DNA of 64,000 nucleotides from Cyrtodaria siliqua (taxonomy: Eukaryota > Mollusca > Bivalvia > Adapedonta > Hiatellidae), in NCBI GenBank assembly GCA_037043455.1, contig JAWPHD010011181.1, positions 1 through 64,000 on the forward strand, in the 5' to 3' direction. A program made the translations under genes and the position numbers. The notes under the pieces were generated by a model. That model saw only the letters and a list, made by a program, of their open reading frames with translations. It ran no database searches and was not told the DNA's origin. Shown piece after piece: positions 34,038 to 46,900 of the stretch (position 1 is the first letter of the stretch; every line of letters begins with the position of its first letter).

Positions 34038-35932
34038 AAGAAATATAAAAATATCGGACAGGGAAAGTAGCATTCAATGAGGACAGTCAACCACAAAACA
34101 CAGAAACAAACACGCAAACAGACAAACAAGAACGCAAAAGCAATAATAAATGCAAACGACATCACAAACACAAAACACAAAAGGGTTGACAATAGGGCTA
34201 TCGCATTAGAACGGTCAGTGGCAAAGTAGGCCACTGGGGGTTTAAACCGGTTCTAAGGTGCACCAAACCTCACACTTACCCTACTGTCATCCCATTAAAA
34301 CAGGACAGTGTAAATAAAGAAATCCCCGCCATGATCTAATCTCTAACCAACACGGCAGCATCAATAGCAGGGCCTCCTCTGGGATTCGCAAATGGAGCCA
34401 AATGAGACAAAATAATAAAAGTGGCGATAAAAAACGTTGGCGAATGTGATTGGCGAAAGAAATATCCAATGTCAGTCATGAATGCTGTGTCTTTCCAATC
34501 TCGTCATACCCCTTAACTTAATTTTGCCCTGTATAAACGCCTAATACCTCTAATTTCCAAGTCCAAAAGGCACAACTTGTCCATGTTGAGGTGTGAAAGA
34601 CACACATTTGGTGTCAAGTATACATCAGGCTTTAATCGTAACTGACAGGATAAAATAATAGTGGTCAGTTTAATTCTATATAAGCATTTGTACTTGTATA
34701 CATGTACAGTATTTATTTCGAAACTGAAACATTTCCAGATTAATAAGTTTTAGTTTTATGTAAAAAAAATAATTAAAATATAATTTTATGATTATAATTA
34801 TTACGAACTGCTTTATTCATGGGCGATACTTCATTTAAAACTACATACAAATAATTTCGAAAATATAATATGCTACCTTCGAGCCAATCTTGGCTCCAGT
34901 GTCTCCAATTTGGCTCCACCTTTTTTCATTTTGCGAAATTGGTTGCGAAAGGACAAAAATGGCCAGAGGAGGCCCTGAATAGGCTATATAAGTAAAACAC
35001 AAATAAGCTCGTGTAAATATAATACAAAAAAACAATAGCATAGATAGCCACAATGAAGGTACTCATTGACTTGGCAGAAGCCAGAGCAGTAAGAGAATAA
35101 ACCATTAAGGGCACGACAAGAAAGATCATAGACAAACATCAAACGCCACCGTCCCGATGGGCTTTAGGTAGGCGTCATCATAGAGTCCACAGCCTGTCCG
35201 GTCATCGTACAATTAAAGAGGAAAGCATAGTGGCGAACTGTCTGTCCACCACCAATCATTCAGTACGTTGCAAAATGATAGGGTCATAACCTCTTTTGAT
35301 AAACTTTTTAAAAAGTTTAACAAAGACAGTATGAAAGTGATCATGACCGAGAATCTTACGTCAGGTTGTGATAGTCCTTGTCGCAGAAGAGTCCTTAAAT
35401 TTTTTTATATTTGGAAAGAAGATCATGGTTACGATAATAAAATTTTGCAAAGGTTTTACGAAGTTTATGGTAACGGTAACCCTGATTGAGTAACTTTTTA
35501 GTTATACAAAGCTTACGAATATTAAAGAATATTAAAGTCCTCAACTCGAGTACAAGCTCTAGAAAAACGAATAAGTTGAGACACATACACCCCATAAGAA
35601 GTTGCTCGGGGAACATCCCCATCCAAGTGGGGGATAATTAACAATGTCAAAATTAAAATCATCTCTCTTGTCATAGATTTTGCTAATTATTTTACCATTT
35701 TCAATCGAGAGATCTAAATCAAGAAAAGAAGGGTTTTTATCAGATATATTAGCTTTGTTAAGCTGAAGTTCTTTAGGATAAACATAATTAACCATAGTTG
35801 GAAGGAAAGGGTTGTCAATGTTCAATATGTCATTAAAGGCTTCAATAACATCTGCCTGGGTATTTGGTGAAAGACTCAACATGAAATCCCTTTCATAGCA
35901 AAATAAAAACAAATCTGCGACAAGTGGTGCAC
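34038..35932 (-). mobile_element. Penelope-like retroelement inserted in the left foldback arm
   Basis: Absent from the right arm and present in the left. On the minus strand from 35932 the RT reads APLVADLFLFCYERDF, then ELQLNKA, PSFLDLDLSI and IYDKRDDFNFDIVNYP, in a frame that ends near 35559. The C-terminal region continues in other frames to about 35250, and a 3' untranslated part runs to 34038. The catalytic Asp-Asp segment expected just before DILNIDNPF appears deleted. The element is 5'-truncated at 35932 inside the RT domain. Confidence 0.65.
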
Positions 35933-37439
35933 ACTTTATAAAACCTATGTTTTTAATGCTATTTTGTCCGTCGTCAGACTTCATCCGTCGATTTTCGTCC
36001 GTCGATGTTGTCTTCTGTCGTTATCGTAAACACTTAAAAACATCTCTGAAACCACTCGGCGAAATTGCATAAGACTTCACAGGAACGATTTCAGGGTGGT
36101 TTATCTCTCAATGTTCTTCAAAATCTGGCAATCAACCCAGAACTCAGAACTCGGGTTGGCATGCCAACAGAAGGAAAATATAGAAAAGTGGGATATAGTC
36201 CTGCAGTTTCATATTTCAGAAAATCCATTATAAACCCTTACTAAACACAAGGCTTTATATATGACAGGGATATGACACGGCAGTACAAACGCTGTATTCA
36301 ACTGAAAGCACTTGTCGTCCAGGTAAGTTTATCGATTGTACGCTGCATTTATCGATTTTTATTACGCGTATGGTGGCGGTATGCGAGAGGCCTCGATGTA
36401 CGGCACACCCATCTACATTGCAAACAGACATTATATATCATTGTTTTACTGTTTTTTTTAAATATATTTTAGATTGCCAGAAAGCCAAGTAAATAACCTT
36501 TCTAATGGTGTATTCCAAATAACAGTTAAATAAATAGGTAAAATCTCAAGTTGGAACGGAAATATATCGCATTTTTTCATTTTTAAAGCGTTTACGCACA
36601 TCACCGTGTTTATTGTTTTGGTAACATGTATTGTTTAATGAATATTTACATGAGATGCATGGTTAGAAAGCCAAATAAATAACCTTTCTATTGATTGATG
36701 TTATTTCGAACAATTTCTTCAAAGGTTAACTGAGCGAGGAGAATCTCGAGTCGGTAAACAAAATAAAAGCGTTGCCGCAATCTTCAAGCGGTTCTTTTTT
36801 TTCAGTCGAGATAATGTTTGTGACGATAATATTACATTTAAATGATTTATTAAGTGAGCAAAATTACACTATCTTTTTTAACTTTTCTATAGATGTTTGT
36901 TAACAACCTCGACTGCATTGTGTGAGCAATTAAGAATCGTGTGATTAATGTATTCTATTGGCATATCGATTGGGTAATTAACAAACACACATGTATCAAT
37001 ACAAAAAAGTAAGACCGGCAAACATGGTAATGATAATTCGAACAACACATTATTAGTGTTTGTTTGTTTTCTTCTCGGTTTTAAAGTCGGCTGATTTAGT
37101 ATTTTAACCTGCTAAAATTGTTGACAAATTCTTGTTGCAATGATTATAAAATGCTCTCATTTCCAAGTTGCTGCAAAACGTTATTGTAATCCTTTTCACG
37201 ATTTGCGTGGGTTGTTCGTGTTTTGAGCAAGTTTTTAATTGTTTTTTTTTTAGTGTTTTGTTCTCTAACCAGGATGTGTGAAATTGCAATGAAAAAAGAT
37301 GGCCGACGTTCGTGCAGTTTCTTGTTTGTTTGTTTTACGCTTTTTATATATTTGTCGATCATACAAAACATATGCAATTTGTGTTTAGTGTAGTTTTTAA
37401 GTGGGTTATGACTTTGATTTCAACAAATATTTATTTTTT

Positions 37440-38290
37440 TAGCTTGGCCATTTTGAACGTGTTTTTTTTCTCTTGGATTAGCATGTATATTTTATGGAAG
37501 GAAGGGTAAACTTTTTTTCCTCAATTAAACCGTACCTGTTGATGATTGCAAGTAATAACATACATATTGAAATTATGTTTAGGGTAGTTTTTAAGTGGAT
37601 TATGATTTTGATTTTAGCAAAAACAAAAAAAATTAACTTCGCCATTTTGAAAAAAAAAAGATCTTGGATCAACATGTATATTTTATGGAAGGGTAAACTT
37701 TTTTCTCACTTAAACAGTATCTTTTGATGATTGCATGTAATAACAGACATATTGAAATTGTGTTTAGGGTAGTTTTTAAGTGGATTATGACTTTGATTTA
37801 AACAGATTTTTTTTTTTTAACTTGGCCATTCTTAAAAAAATAATTCTCTTGGATCAACATGTATATTTTATGAAAGGGTAATATTTTTTTCTCTCAATTA
37901 AACCGTATCTGTTGATGCTTGCAAGTAATAACAGACATATTGAAATTGTGTTTAGGGTATTTTTAAGTGGATTATGACTTTGATTTTAACAAAAACATTT
38001 TTTAACTTGGCCATTTTGAAAAAAATAATTCTCTTGGATCAACATGTATATTTTATGAAAGGGTAATATTTGTTTTCTCAATTAAACCGTATCTGTTGAT
38101 GCTTGCAAGTAATAACAGACATATTGAAATTGTGTTTGGGTATTTTTAAGTGGATTATGACTTTGATTTTAACAAAAAAATTCTCTCGGATCAACATGTA
38201 TATTTTATGAAAGGGTAAACTTTTTTTCTCACTTACACAGTACCTGTTGATGATTGCATGTAATAACATACATATTGAAATTGTGTTGAT
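37440..38290. repeat. Tandem repeats in the left arm of the foldback
   Basis: About five copies of a unit of roughly 130-190 bp. Each contains CTTGGATCAACATGTATATT, an AAAGGGTAA segment, and GTAATAACAGACATATTG. The right arm has little more than one unit, so the amplification happened in one arm after the inverted duplication formed. Confidence 0.85.
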
Positions 38291-40623
38291 GGTAGTTTTT
38301 AAGTGTGTTATTAAGACTTTTAACAACTTACCCACTTAAAAACTACCATAAACACAATTTCAATATGTATGTTATTGCTTGCAATCATCAACAGGTACGG
38401 TTTAATTGAGAGAAAAAAGTTTACCCTTCCATAAAATATACATGCTAATCCAGCTGAGAGAAAAAAACATGTTAAAAATGCCAAGTTAAAATATATATAT
38501 ATTGTTCGGATCAAAATCATAACCCACTTAAAAACTACACCAAACACAAATTGCATATGTTTTGTACGATAAACAAAGATCGACAAATATACAAAAAGCG
38601 TGAAAGGCGTATACAAAAAAAAACTGCACGAACGTCGGTCATCTTTTTTTCATCGCAATTTCACACATCCTTGTTTGAGAACAAAACACAAAATAAAGTC
38701 ATCAACATGTGCTAAAAACACGAACAACCCGCGCAAATCGTGAAAAAGATACTTACAATTACGTTTTGCAGCAACTTACTTGGAAATGAGAGCATTTTAT
38801 AATCATTGCAATTAGATTTTGTCAACAATTTTAGCTGGTTAAAAGACTAAATCAGCCGAATTTAAAACCGAGAAGAAAACAAACAAACACTAATAATGTG
38901 TTGTTCGAATTATCATTACCACGTTTGCCGGTCTTACTTTTTTTTACCGATACATGTCAATAGAATACATTACTCACACGATTCTTAATTGCTCACACAA
39001 TGCAGTCGAGGTTTTACCAGTTGTTGTTAACAAACATCTATAGAAAAGTTAAAAAAGATAATTTAATTCTGCTCACTTAATAATTTTTTTAAATGTTTTG
39101 TTATAGTCACAAACATTATCTCGACTGAAAAAAAGAACCGCTTGATGATTGCGGCAACGCTTTTATTGACCGACTCGAGATTCTCCTCGTTTATTTTATT
39201 TAACCTTTGAAGAAATTGTTCGAAATAACATCAATCAATAGAAAGGTTATTTATTTGGCTTTCTAACCATGCATCTTATGTAAATATTCATTCAAACAAT
39301 ACATGTAACCAAAACAATAAACACACGGTGATGTGCGTAAACGCTTTAAGAAAAGAAAAAATGCGATATATTTCATTTCCAACTCGAGATTTTACCTATT
39401 TATTTAACCGTTATTTGGAATAAAATTACACCATTAGAAAGGTTATTTATTCGGCTTTCTAATCATGCATCTTATTTAAATATTTATTAAACAATAAATG
39501 TTTGATGACCAAAACAATAAACACGTGGTGATGTGCGTAAACGCTTTAAGAAAAGCAAAAATGCGATACATTTCCGTTCCAACTCGAGATTTTGCCTATT
39601 TATTTAACCGTTATGTTATTTGGAATAAAATTACACCATTACAAAGGTTATTTATTTGGCTTTCTGGCAAAGTAAAATATATAAAAAATCAGTAAAACAA
39701 GGATATATAATGTCTGTTTGCAATGTAGATGGGTGCGCCGTACATCGAGACCTCTCGCATACCGACACGATTAGCGTAGTAAAAGTCGATAAATGCAGTG
39801 TATAATCGATAAACTTACCTGAACGACAAGTTTTTCAGTTGAATACAGCGTTTGTACTGCCGTGTCATATCCTCGTCATATATAAAGCCCTGTGTTTAGT
39901 AAGGGTTTATAATGGACTTTTCTGGAATATAAAACTGCAGGACTATATCCCACCTTCCTATATTTTCCTTCTGTTGGCATGACAACCCGAGTTCTGGGTT
40001 GATTGCCAGATTCTGTATAACACTGAGAGATAACCACCTAGAAAATCGTTCCTGTGAAATATCTCCCAGTAGTTTCAGAGATGTTGTTTAACAACAGCGA
40101 CCGACGAAGTCTGACGACGGACAAAATAGCGATAAAAACTTAGGTTTTGTAAAGTTTTAGATAATTGACAACACAAAGGACTTCACGTTTTAGCATAAAA
40201 TAATCGACTTCACGGATTAGCATAATTTAAAAATGCATTAATTCTTGCGAACTGGTTCTTTGACACAAAACCCTTTCGCTTACCTGATGTGAAATAATAT
40301 TGTGGAAGTTTTCGTGATAAAAACGGGGTATATGCATGGATTTTGTTCATAATATGCGCAAAATTAAAGTACTCTTCGTGGATTAGCAATTTGTTCTGAT
40401 GTATTTTCAGAAGTTTTCCAAAGTGTTTTCCAAAGTATCAACTTTCACAAAAAAATAACAGCGTAGATTTTTTGCGTTCGAATGCGCTTTCTTTAGTAGA
40501 AAATGGTTAAGAAATAAAAATCTTATTGCACTCTGGAACTTTCAATGTGGGCGAATGTTTCCTTTTTTTTTCTTCAAGAATTAGCAATAATGACGTCATA
40601 GGTCATGTGGTATAGTCACCCTG

Positions 40624-43060
40624 GCAACGGTCAGTGGGCGCAAGGGATTAAGAACTATTACTTGGTAGATGTATTAAGTTCAATTTTACTAAGTAGTTTC
40701 TAATAGCATTAATGAAAGGTTCATATTCCAGGAAGTTAGACCATATATTATAACGCTCTGTAAAGTCTCTGTAAGAAACCAGGTTTCCATTTGAGTTTAA
40801 AAGATCGTTGACAAATAGTATTCCTCTTGCAAGCCATCTTCTGTATACATTTCTGGAACCTTCGACCTTAATGTTCGGATTATACCATAGTTTGACTGAA
40901 TGGAACTGTTGCCACGAACTTGGTTTTACTTGATCAGCAAATGTTATATATCATGTTAGAACATCCTTCCAAAATGAATTGTGTATGTTATTTAATTAGT
41001 TAATGTGAACATAGTCTGAACCGTACATAGCTAAGTTATGGTATACTGGACAAATAATTTTTATAAGGTGGGTATATTCGTTTTCGGTTTAAAAAAGTCT
41101 GCGAATCTAGGTTATTTTTAACGCTTATATGAACTTATCGATATCAATCATTCTAAGCCCTCCAAATTCACAATCTTGTATTATAATGGTTCTTTTTATT
41201 TTGTATTTGACTTGTTCCAAAGAAAATTGTAAAAAGATATACTGAATAAGTTTAATTGTATCTGCTACCGGGTTTGGAATTCCAGTTATTAAATGATTAC
41301 GTTTCGAAACAGTTAAATCTTTTAGTACAACCCAGTGGGGTAAGTATTCTTTTGATCAAGCTAGCAAGTAATTTTCTTATTTATTCAATTGTAAGATCTT
41401 AGTGATAACCATAGAATATAGATCTGTTGAACATTTAATACATAATACTGTAACTGTAAAATATCCGTTTTCCTAGAAAAAGTTTATTCAGGGCATAGTT
41501 TTATGCTGCTTTTTTCAGATCCGAACCAAATAATTTTAGTTTTGTCCGTATTAATATTAAGGCCGGAAATGTGTGCATCACATTTTAGTTTCAACATCGA
41601 GGAGGAAAGTGATTCTCGGGACCCATCTTGAGTCAAATTCGTGTCATCCGCATATTGAGATGTTATATATTTTTCTTGTCTATCTTAATACCTTTACTAT
41701 GAGGATTGTTTCTTAGCAACACTTCCAACACTTCTGCACAAACAATAAACAAGTATGGCGACGAAGACTCTCCTTGACGACAACCTCTTTGTAAGTAAAA
41801 CCATTCTGAGATATGTCCATTTACAATAAAACATGATTCAGTATTATGATTTTTTTTTTATCCAACTTATAACTGAGGGGCCAACATTTAAAGAAATATA
41901 AGACCTTTATTATAAAGCTCCATGAAACTGTGTCGAATGCTGTTGCAAACTCAATCAAGAGTAGTAGCCTGGAATACGATATTTGTCTGCATAAAATAAA
42001 ATATCGTATAGCAGTCTTATATTTGTTCGCATGAATCTACCTGGTAGAAAGCCAGTTTGATATTCATGAATGATAGTACACAATACACTTTTTATTCTAC
42101 AAGCTACTGATGCAGAAGTTATTTTATACTCCTTGAATGCTACTTTCCCTGTCCGATCTTTTTATATTTCTTTATAGGAAACATTAAGCAGAGACAGTGG
42201 TCGCCAATTGTTTAAATATAATTTGTCTTTATTACCTTTTGGAATGCAAGTTATAACTCCTTGTTTTAGTGTTATAGAGATCTCTCCATTTAAGTATGCA
42301 TAGTTTATTGACCTAACTAAAAATAGGCCAATATTGACCAAGAAAAACGTAAAGAACTCGACTATAAATCCGTCGTTACCTGTGCCCGCGTTATTGGACA
42401 TTTTTAAAGGCTATTTGGCATTTCTGTATATGTAAGTGCAACCTCAATTGTTCAATATGCTCACTTATATTTTGGTACACTAAAATTTATCAGTAGGATG
42501 GTCAGGTGTATGTCTTCAGTTTCTTGAGCTTTTTATAACTTTTTAAAATGGTGTTTTGTTTCCTTTAGAATTTCGTTTTGTGTTTTTAAAGTGTTACCCG
42601 ATGAAAAAATCAGAGAATTTATATATTTTGAAAAATACTTTCTATTTTCCAAATTGCAGAAGTACTTTGAAATGTTTTCCCCTTCATTTATCCATCTTGC
42701 TTTGGATCTCACGAATACACCTTCTAACTTTCTTTTTTTGCATCATCTAAGTCAGTAAATAAATTGTCTGTTATTAATAATAACTCTATTCTGACTTTTT
42801 TCACTCAGTGTCTGCGAAACCATGAATACTCTTTTCTTTTCCACATTTTGCTCTTTCCAGCAATCTATCAAATTATTTTCAGTAATAACTTCTATAAGTT
42901 ATCATATTTCGATTTTTTTTCCTTCAAAATCCGAAAGAAATCGAGATCATCACTATTTGGTGCATACATGTTAATAAGAGTAATATTTATATCACATATG
43001 ACTGAATTTAAAATCAACATGTTACCGTCAATCTTCCTTATTATTTGACTCTAAAATTAA
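40624..43060 (-). pseudogene. LINE ORF2, endonuclease remnant and RT
   Basis: Minus-strand translation gives ITLINMYAPNSDDLDFF (about 42945-42992), typical of the APE-type endonuclease. It is followed by ARWINEGENISKYFCNLENR, GITCIPKGNKDKL- and NNWRPLSLLNVSYKEI-like segments (42401-42162) that mark the start of a LINE RT. Further RT motifs are traceable with frame changes down to 40630. A block of about 40 bp at 42130-42175 is foreign and resembles the 3' end of the Penelope-like copies. Confidence 0.75.
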
Positions 43061-43679
43061 CTGCGACAGTGAAACTGCAATAATGTTGTAGATTACAATT
43101 ATCTGAGCTAAAAAGTGAGCTTGATTTTTCGGTATTTGTTTACTCGTACAGCCTAAAACGGCGTAAGGTGGAATACTTTTAGTATTCAGAACAGTATCAG
43201 GGTTTAAAACGTCGTCGTCTTTACTACTGCTGCAGCTGCTGATGCTGCTGCTGCCGAGTCTTCTATTGAAAGCAGCGTATTGTATTAAACCTAGTTATTA
43301 CTAATCAATCGCTGACCACTTGTTGGTTTGAGACTGGAAACTCGACTGTTGGTGTTGTTGCACCGGAACTATCTGTGAAAATATGTGGCAATGTTTTCAC
43401 TTGTTACATTTTTTCTCTGCGTGCATTAAAATTCATTTTCATCATTGAAAATAGGAAATACTAACGCCTTAATGTACTTACTCGCCTATCCAAACTTGTC
43501 AATATTTGCATTTCACACTTCCATGCAAGGTAAACAATCAATTATCGCAACAATAGAATTATAACACCTGCACCATAACTGCACCCTAACTGCTTACTCC
43601 CCCGTCATTTCCCTTACTACTAATATCAATCCCTATATACCCCCTTACGTAGCATCATAGTTCGCAAACATTAACATTG
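43061..43679. other. Non-genic stretch
   Basis: No gene is recognised. A short CTGCTG/GCTGCT-rich patch lies at 43225-43255. Confidence 0.4.
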
Positions 43680-43965
43680 TTTTTAAACACTATGTGTGGT
43701 TTTACGAGAAACCTAATAAAAAATAAACATATTAAATTTATTTACTATAATCTGTCTTGCATTTGACTATTAAATTCCCTAAACGGAGCGACACATAGAA
43801 AAGTGGTCTTACGACTACACATGACAATATGTTAGTTTAACTTCCAGACATGCGCTATCCTTGATTGCAATTTCTAGAAATACATTGTCCTCGTGTTCTA
43901 CTACTTTTTCTTCCTTGACTTTTCCACTTCTCAAATACGTTTTAAACGTGTTTTTCCTCTTTTAT
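43680..43965. repeat. Dispersed repeat copy 1, left of the satellites
   Basis: It matches 51722-52000 in the same orientation (shared landmarks: ACACTATGTGTGGTT, CGGAGCGRCACA, ATTGCAATTTCTAGAAA). Together the two copies bracket the minisatellite and the CTTGT array. Confidence 0.8.
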
Positions 43966-46900
43966 CGGCGCTGTGAGATCTATATCACAACAGCTGGGGA
44001 GACACTACCGCTGTGAGACCTATAACAGCTGGAGAGACACTACTACTGTGAGACATATAACACACCAGTCGGGGAGACAGTACTGTTGTAACATCTATAA
44101 CACAACAGCTGGGTAGACTACTACTACTGTGAGATCTATAACACAACAGCGCGGGAGACACTACTGCTGTGACACGCATAACACAACTGCTGGGGAGACC
44201 CAAATGCTCTGAGACCTATAACACAGCAGCTGGGAGTCACTTCTACTCTGAGATATATAACACAAAATCTGGGGAGACACTTCTGTTGTTAGATCTGTAA
44301 AATAACAGTCTGAGACCTATAAAAGACACCTGGGATTCACAACTGCTGTGAGATTTATAAAATAAAATTTGGGTAGACACCTTTGGTGTGAGACCTAAAA
44401 CACAACTGCTAGAGCGACACTACTGCTCTGAGACATATAACACAGCAGCTGTGAGTCACTACTGCTCTGCGACCTATAACACAACAGCTGGGGAGTCACA
44501 ACTACTTTGAGATCTATAATACAATATCTGGGAAGACACTTATGTTGTGAGACACATACCACAACAGCTCAGGCGACATTACTGCTGTGAGAACTATAAC
44601 ACAACAGTTGTAGAGAAACTACTTCCATGAGATCTAGTACACAACATCTGAGGAGACACAACAACTGTGAGACATATAACACACAGCTGCGGAAACACCA
44701 CGGCTGTGAGATCTATAACAGAACAGCTGGGGAGACACTACTACTGTGAGATATATAACACAACCGCTAAAGAGACACTACTACTGCAGACCTATACACA
44801 ACAGCTGGGGAGATGCTACTACTGTGGGATCTATAATACAGCAGTTGGGGAGACACTACTACTGTGAGATATATAACACAACCACTGAAGAGACACTACT
44901 GCTGTGAGACCTATAACACAACAGCTGGGGAGACACTACTGCTAAGAGACCTATAACACACAATATGGGGAAACACGACTACTGTGAGACCTGTAACAGA
45001 ACAGCTGGGGAAGCACTACTACTGTGAGACCTATAACACAGTTGGGGAGACATTACTGCCGTGAGACTTATAACACAACAGAAAGGGAGACACTACTACT
45101 GTGAGAACTATAACACAGAAGCTGGGAGACACTACTGTTGTCAGACCTATAACACAACAACTGGTGAGACACTGCTACTGTGAGACCTAGAACACAGCAG
45201 CTGGGGAAACACTACTGCTGTGACACCTATAACACAACAGCTGGGTAGACAGTACTACCGTGATATCTATATTACAACAGCGCGGGAGCCACTACTGATG
45301 TGACACCCATAACAGTTAACACAACGGCTAGGGAGACAAAAATCCTCTGATATCTATAACACAGCAGCTGGGAGTAACTACAATTGTGAGATCTATAACA
45401 CAAAATCGGGGTAGATACTTCTGTTGTGAGACCAGCTGAGGCGACACTACTGCTGAGAGATCTATAACACAACAGCTGGAGAGAAATTAATGCTACGAGA
45501 TCTATGACATAACAGCTGGGGAGACAATACTCTTGTGAGACATATAACACACCAGCTGGGATAAACTACTGATTTGAAACCTATAGCACAACATCTGGGG
45601 AGACACTACTGCTGTGAGACCTAAAACAGAACAGCTGGGGAGACACTACTGCTGTGAGACCTATAACAGAACAGCGGGGAGACACTATTAAAGTGAGACC
45701 TATAACACAACAGCTGGGGAGACACTACTACTGTGAGATATATAACATAACCGCTGGAGAGACATTACTGCTGTCAGACAAATAACAGCAGTTGGGGAGA
45801 CACTACTACTGTGAGATATATAACATAACCACTGGAGAGACATTACTGCTGTCAGACATATAACACAACAGATGGGGAGACACTACTACTGTGAGACCTA
45901 TAACACAACAGCTGGGGAGACACTTCTACTATAGACCTAGAACACAGCAGCTGGGGAGACACTACTGCTGTGACACCTATAACACAACAGCTGGGAAGAC
46001 AGTACTACTGTGAGACATATAACACAACAACGCGGGAGACACTACTGCTGTTACACCCATTACACAGCAGCTGGGAGTCACTACTACTGTGAGATTTATA
46101 ACATAAAATCTCTGTAGACACTTCTGTTGTGAGACCTAAAACACGACTGCTGGGGCGACACTACTGCTCTGAGACATATAATACAGCAGCTGGGAGTCTC
46201 TAGAACTGCGAGATCTATAACACAAAATCTGGATAGACACTTCTGTTGTGAGACCCACAGCACACAGCTGAGGCGACTCTACTGTGGAGAGATCTATAAG
46301 ACAAGAGCTGGGAGACACTAAGAATGTGAGATCTATAACACAAAAGCTGGGAAGACACTATGACTGTGAGATTATAACACAACAGCTAGGGAGACCCTAC
46401 TACTGGGAGACATATGACACAACATCTGTGAGACACTAGTTTTGTGAGATCAATATCACAACAGCCGGTGAGACACTAAGTCAGTGAGATCTATAACATA
46501 AGCTCTGGAGAGACACTACGACTGTGAAATTATAACACAACAGCTAGGGAGACACAACTACTGGGAGACATATAATACAACAGCTGGGGAGACACTACTT
46601 TTGTGAGATCTATAACACAACAGCTGGACAGACTCTACTACTGGGAGAAATATAACTCAACAGTTGGGGCGACACTACGACAGTGAGATCTATAACACAA
46701 GGTCTGGGGAGACACTACAACTGTAAGATTATAACACAACATCTAGGGAGACACAACTACTGGGAGACATATAATACAACAGCTGGGGAGACACTACTTT
46801 TGTGAGATTTATAAAACAACAGCTGGGCAGACACTACGACAATGTTATCCATAACACTACGACAGTGAGAGCTGGGGAGACACTACTGATTTGAGACCTA

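Larger units (their letters stand above)
33556..40623. mobile_element. 7.07-kb foldback element with GCAACG target duplication
   Basis: The ends CAGGGTGACTATACC and its complement are flanked by the 6-bp direct repeat GCAACG (33550-33555 and 40624-40629). The two arms, over 2 kb each, are reverse complements that meet at about 38310-38330. The left arm is longer because it contains a retroelement (34038-35932) and extra tandem units (37440-38290). No transposase gene is seen, so it is non-autonomous. A solo end of the family lies at 15072. Superfamily is uncertain. Confidence 0.9.
32910..43060 (-). mobile_element. Tx1/L1-like LINE, split by a foldback element
   Basis: The LINE runs from about 43060 down to about 32910 on the minus strand, with a 7,068-bp foldback inserted between 33556 and 40623. 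The flanking 6-bp GCAACG duplication and the continuity of the predicted reading frame across the junction show that the two parts were once contiguous. Remaining parts, in order: C-terminal half of the endonuclease, RT, and the Cys/His C-terminal domain. The 5' end is missing and the frame is full of stops, so the copy is dead. Confidence 0.85.
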
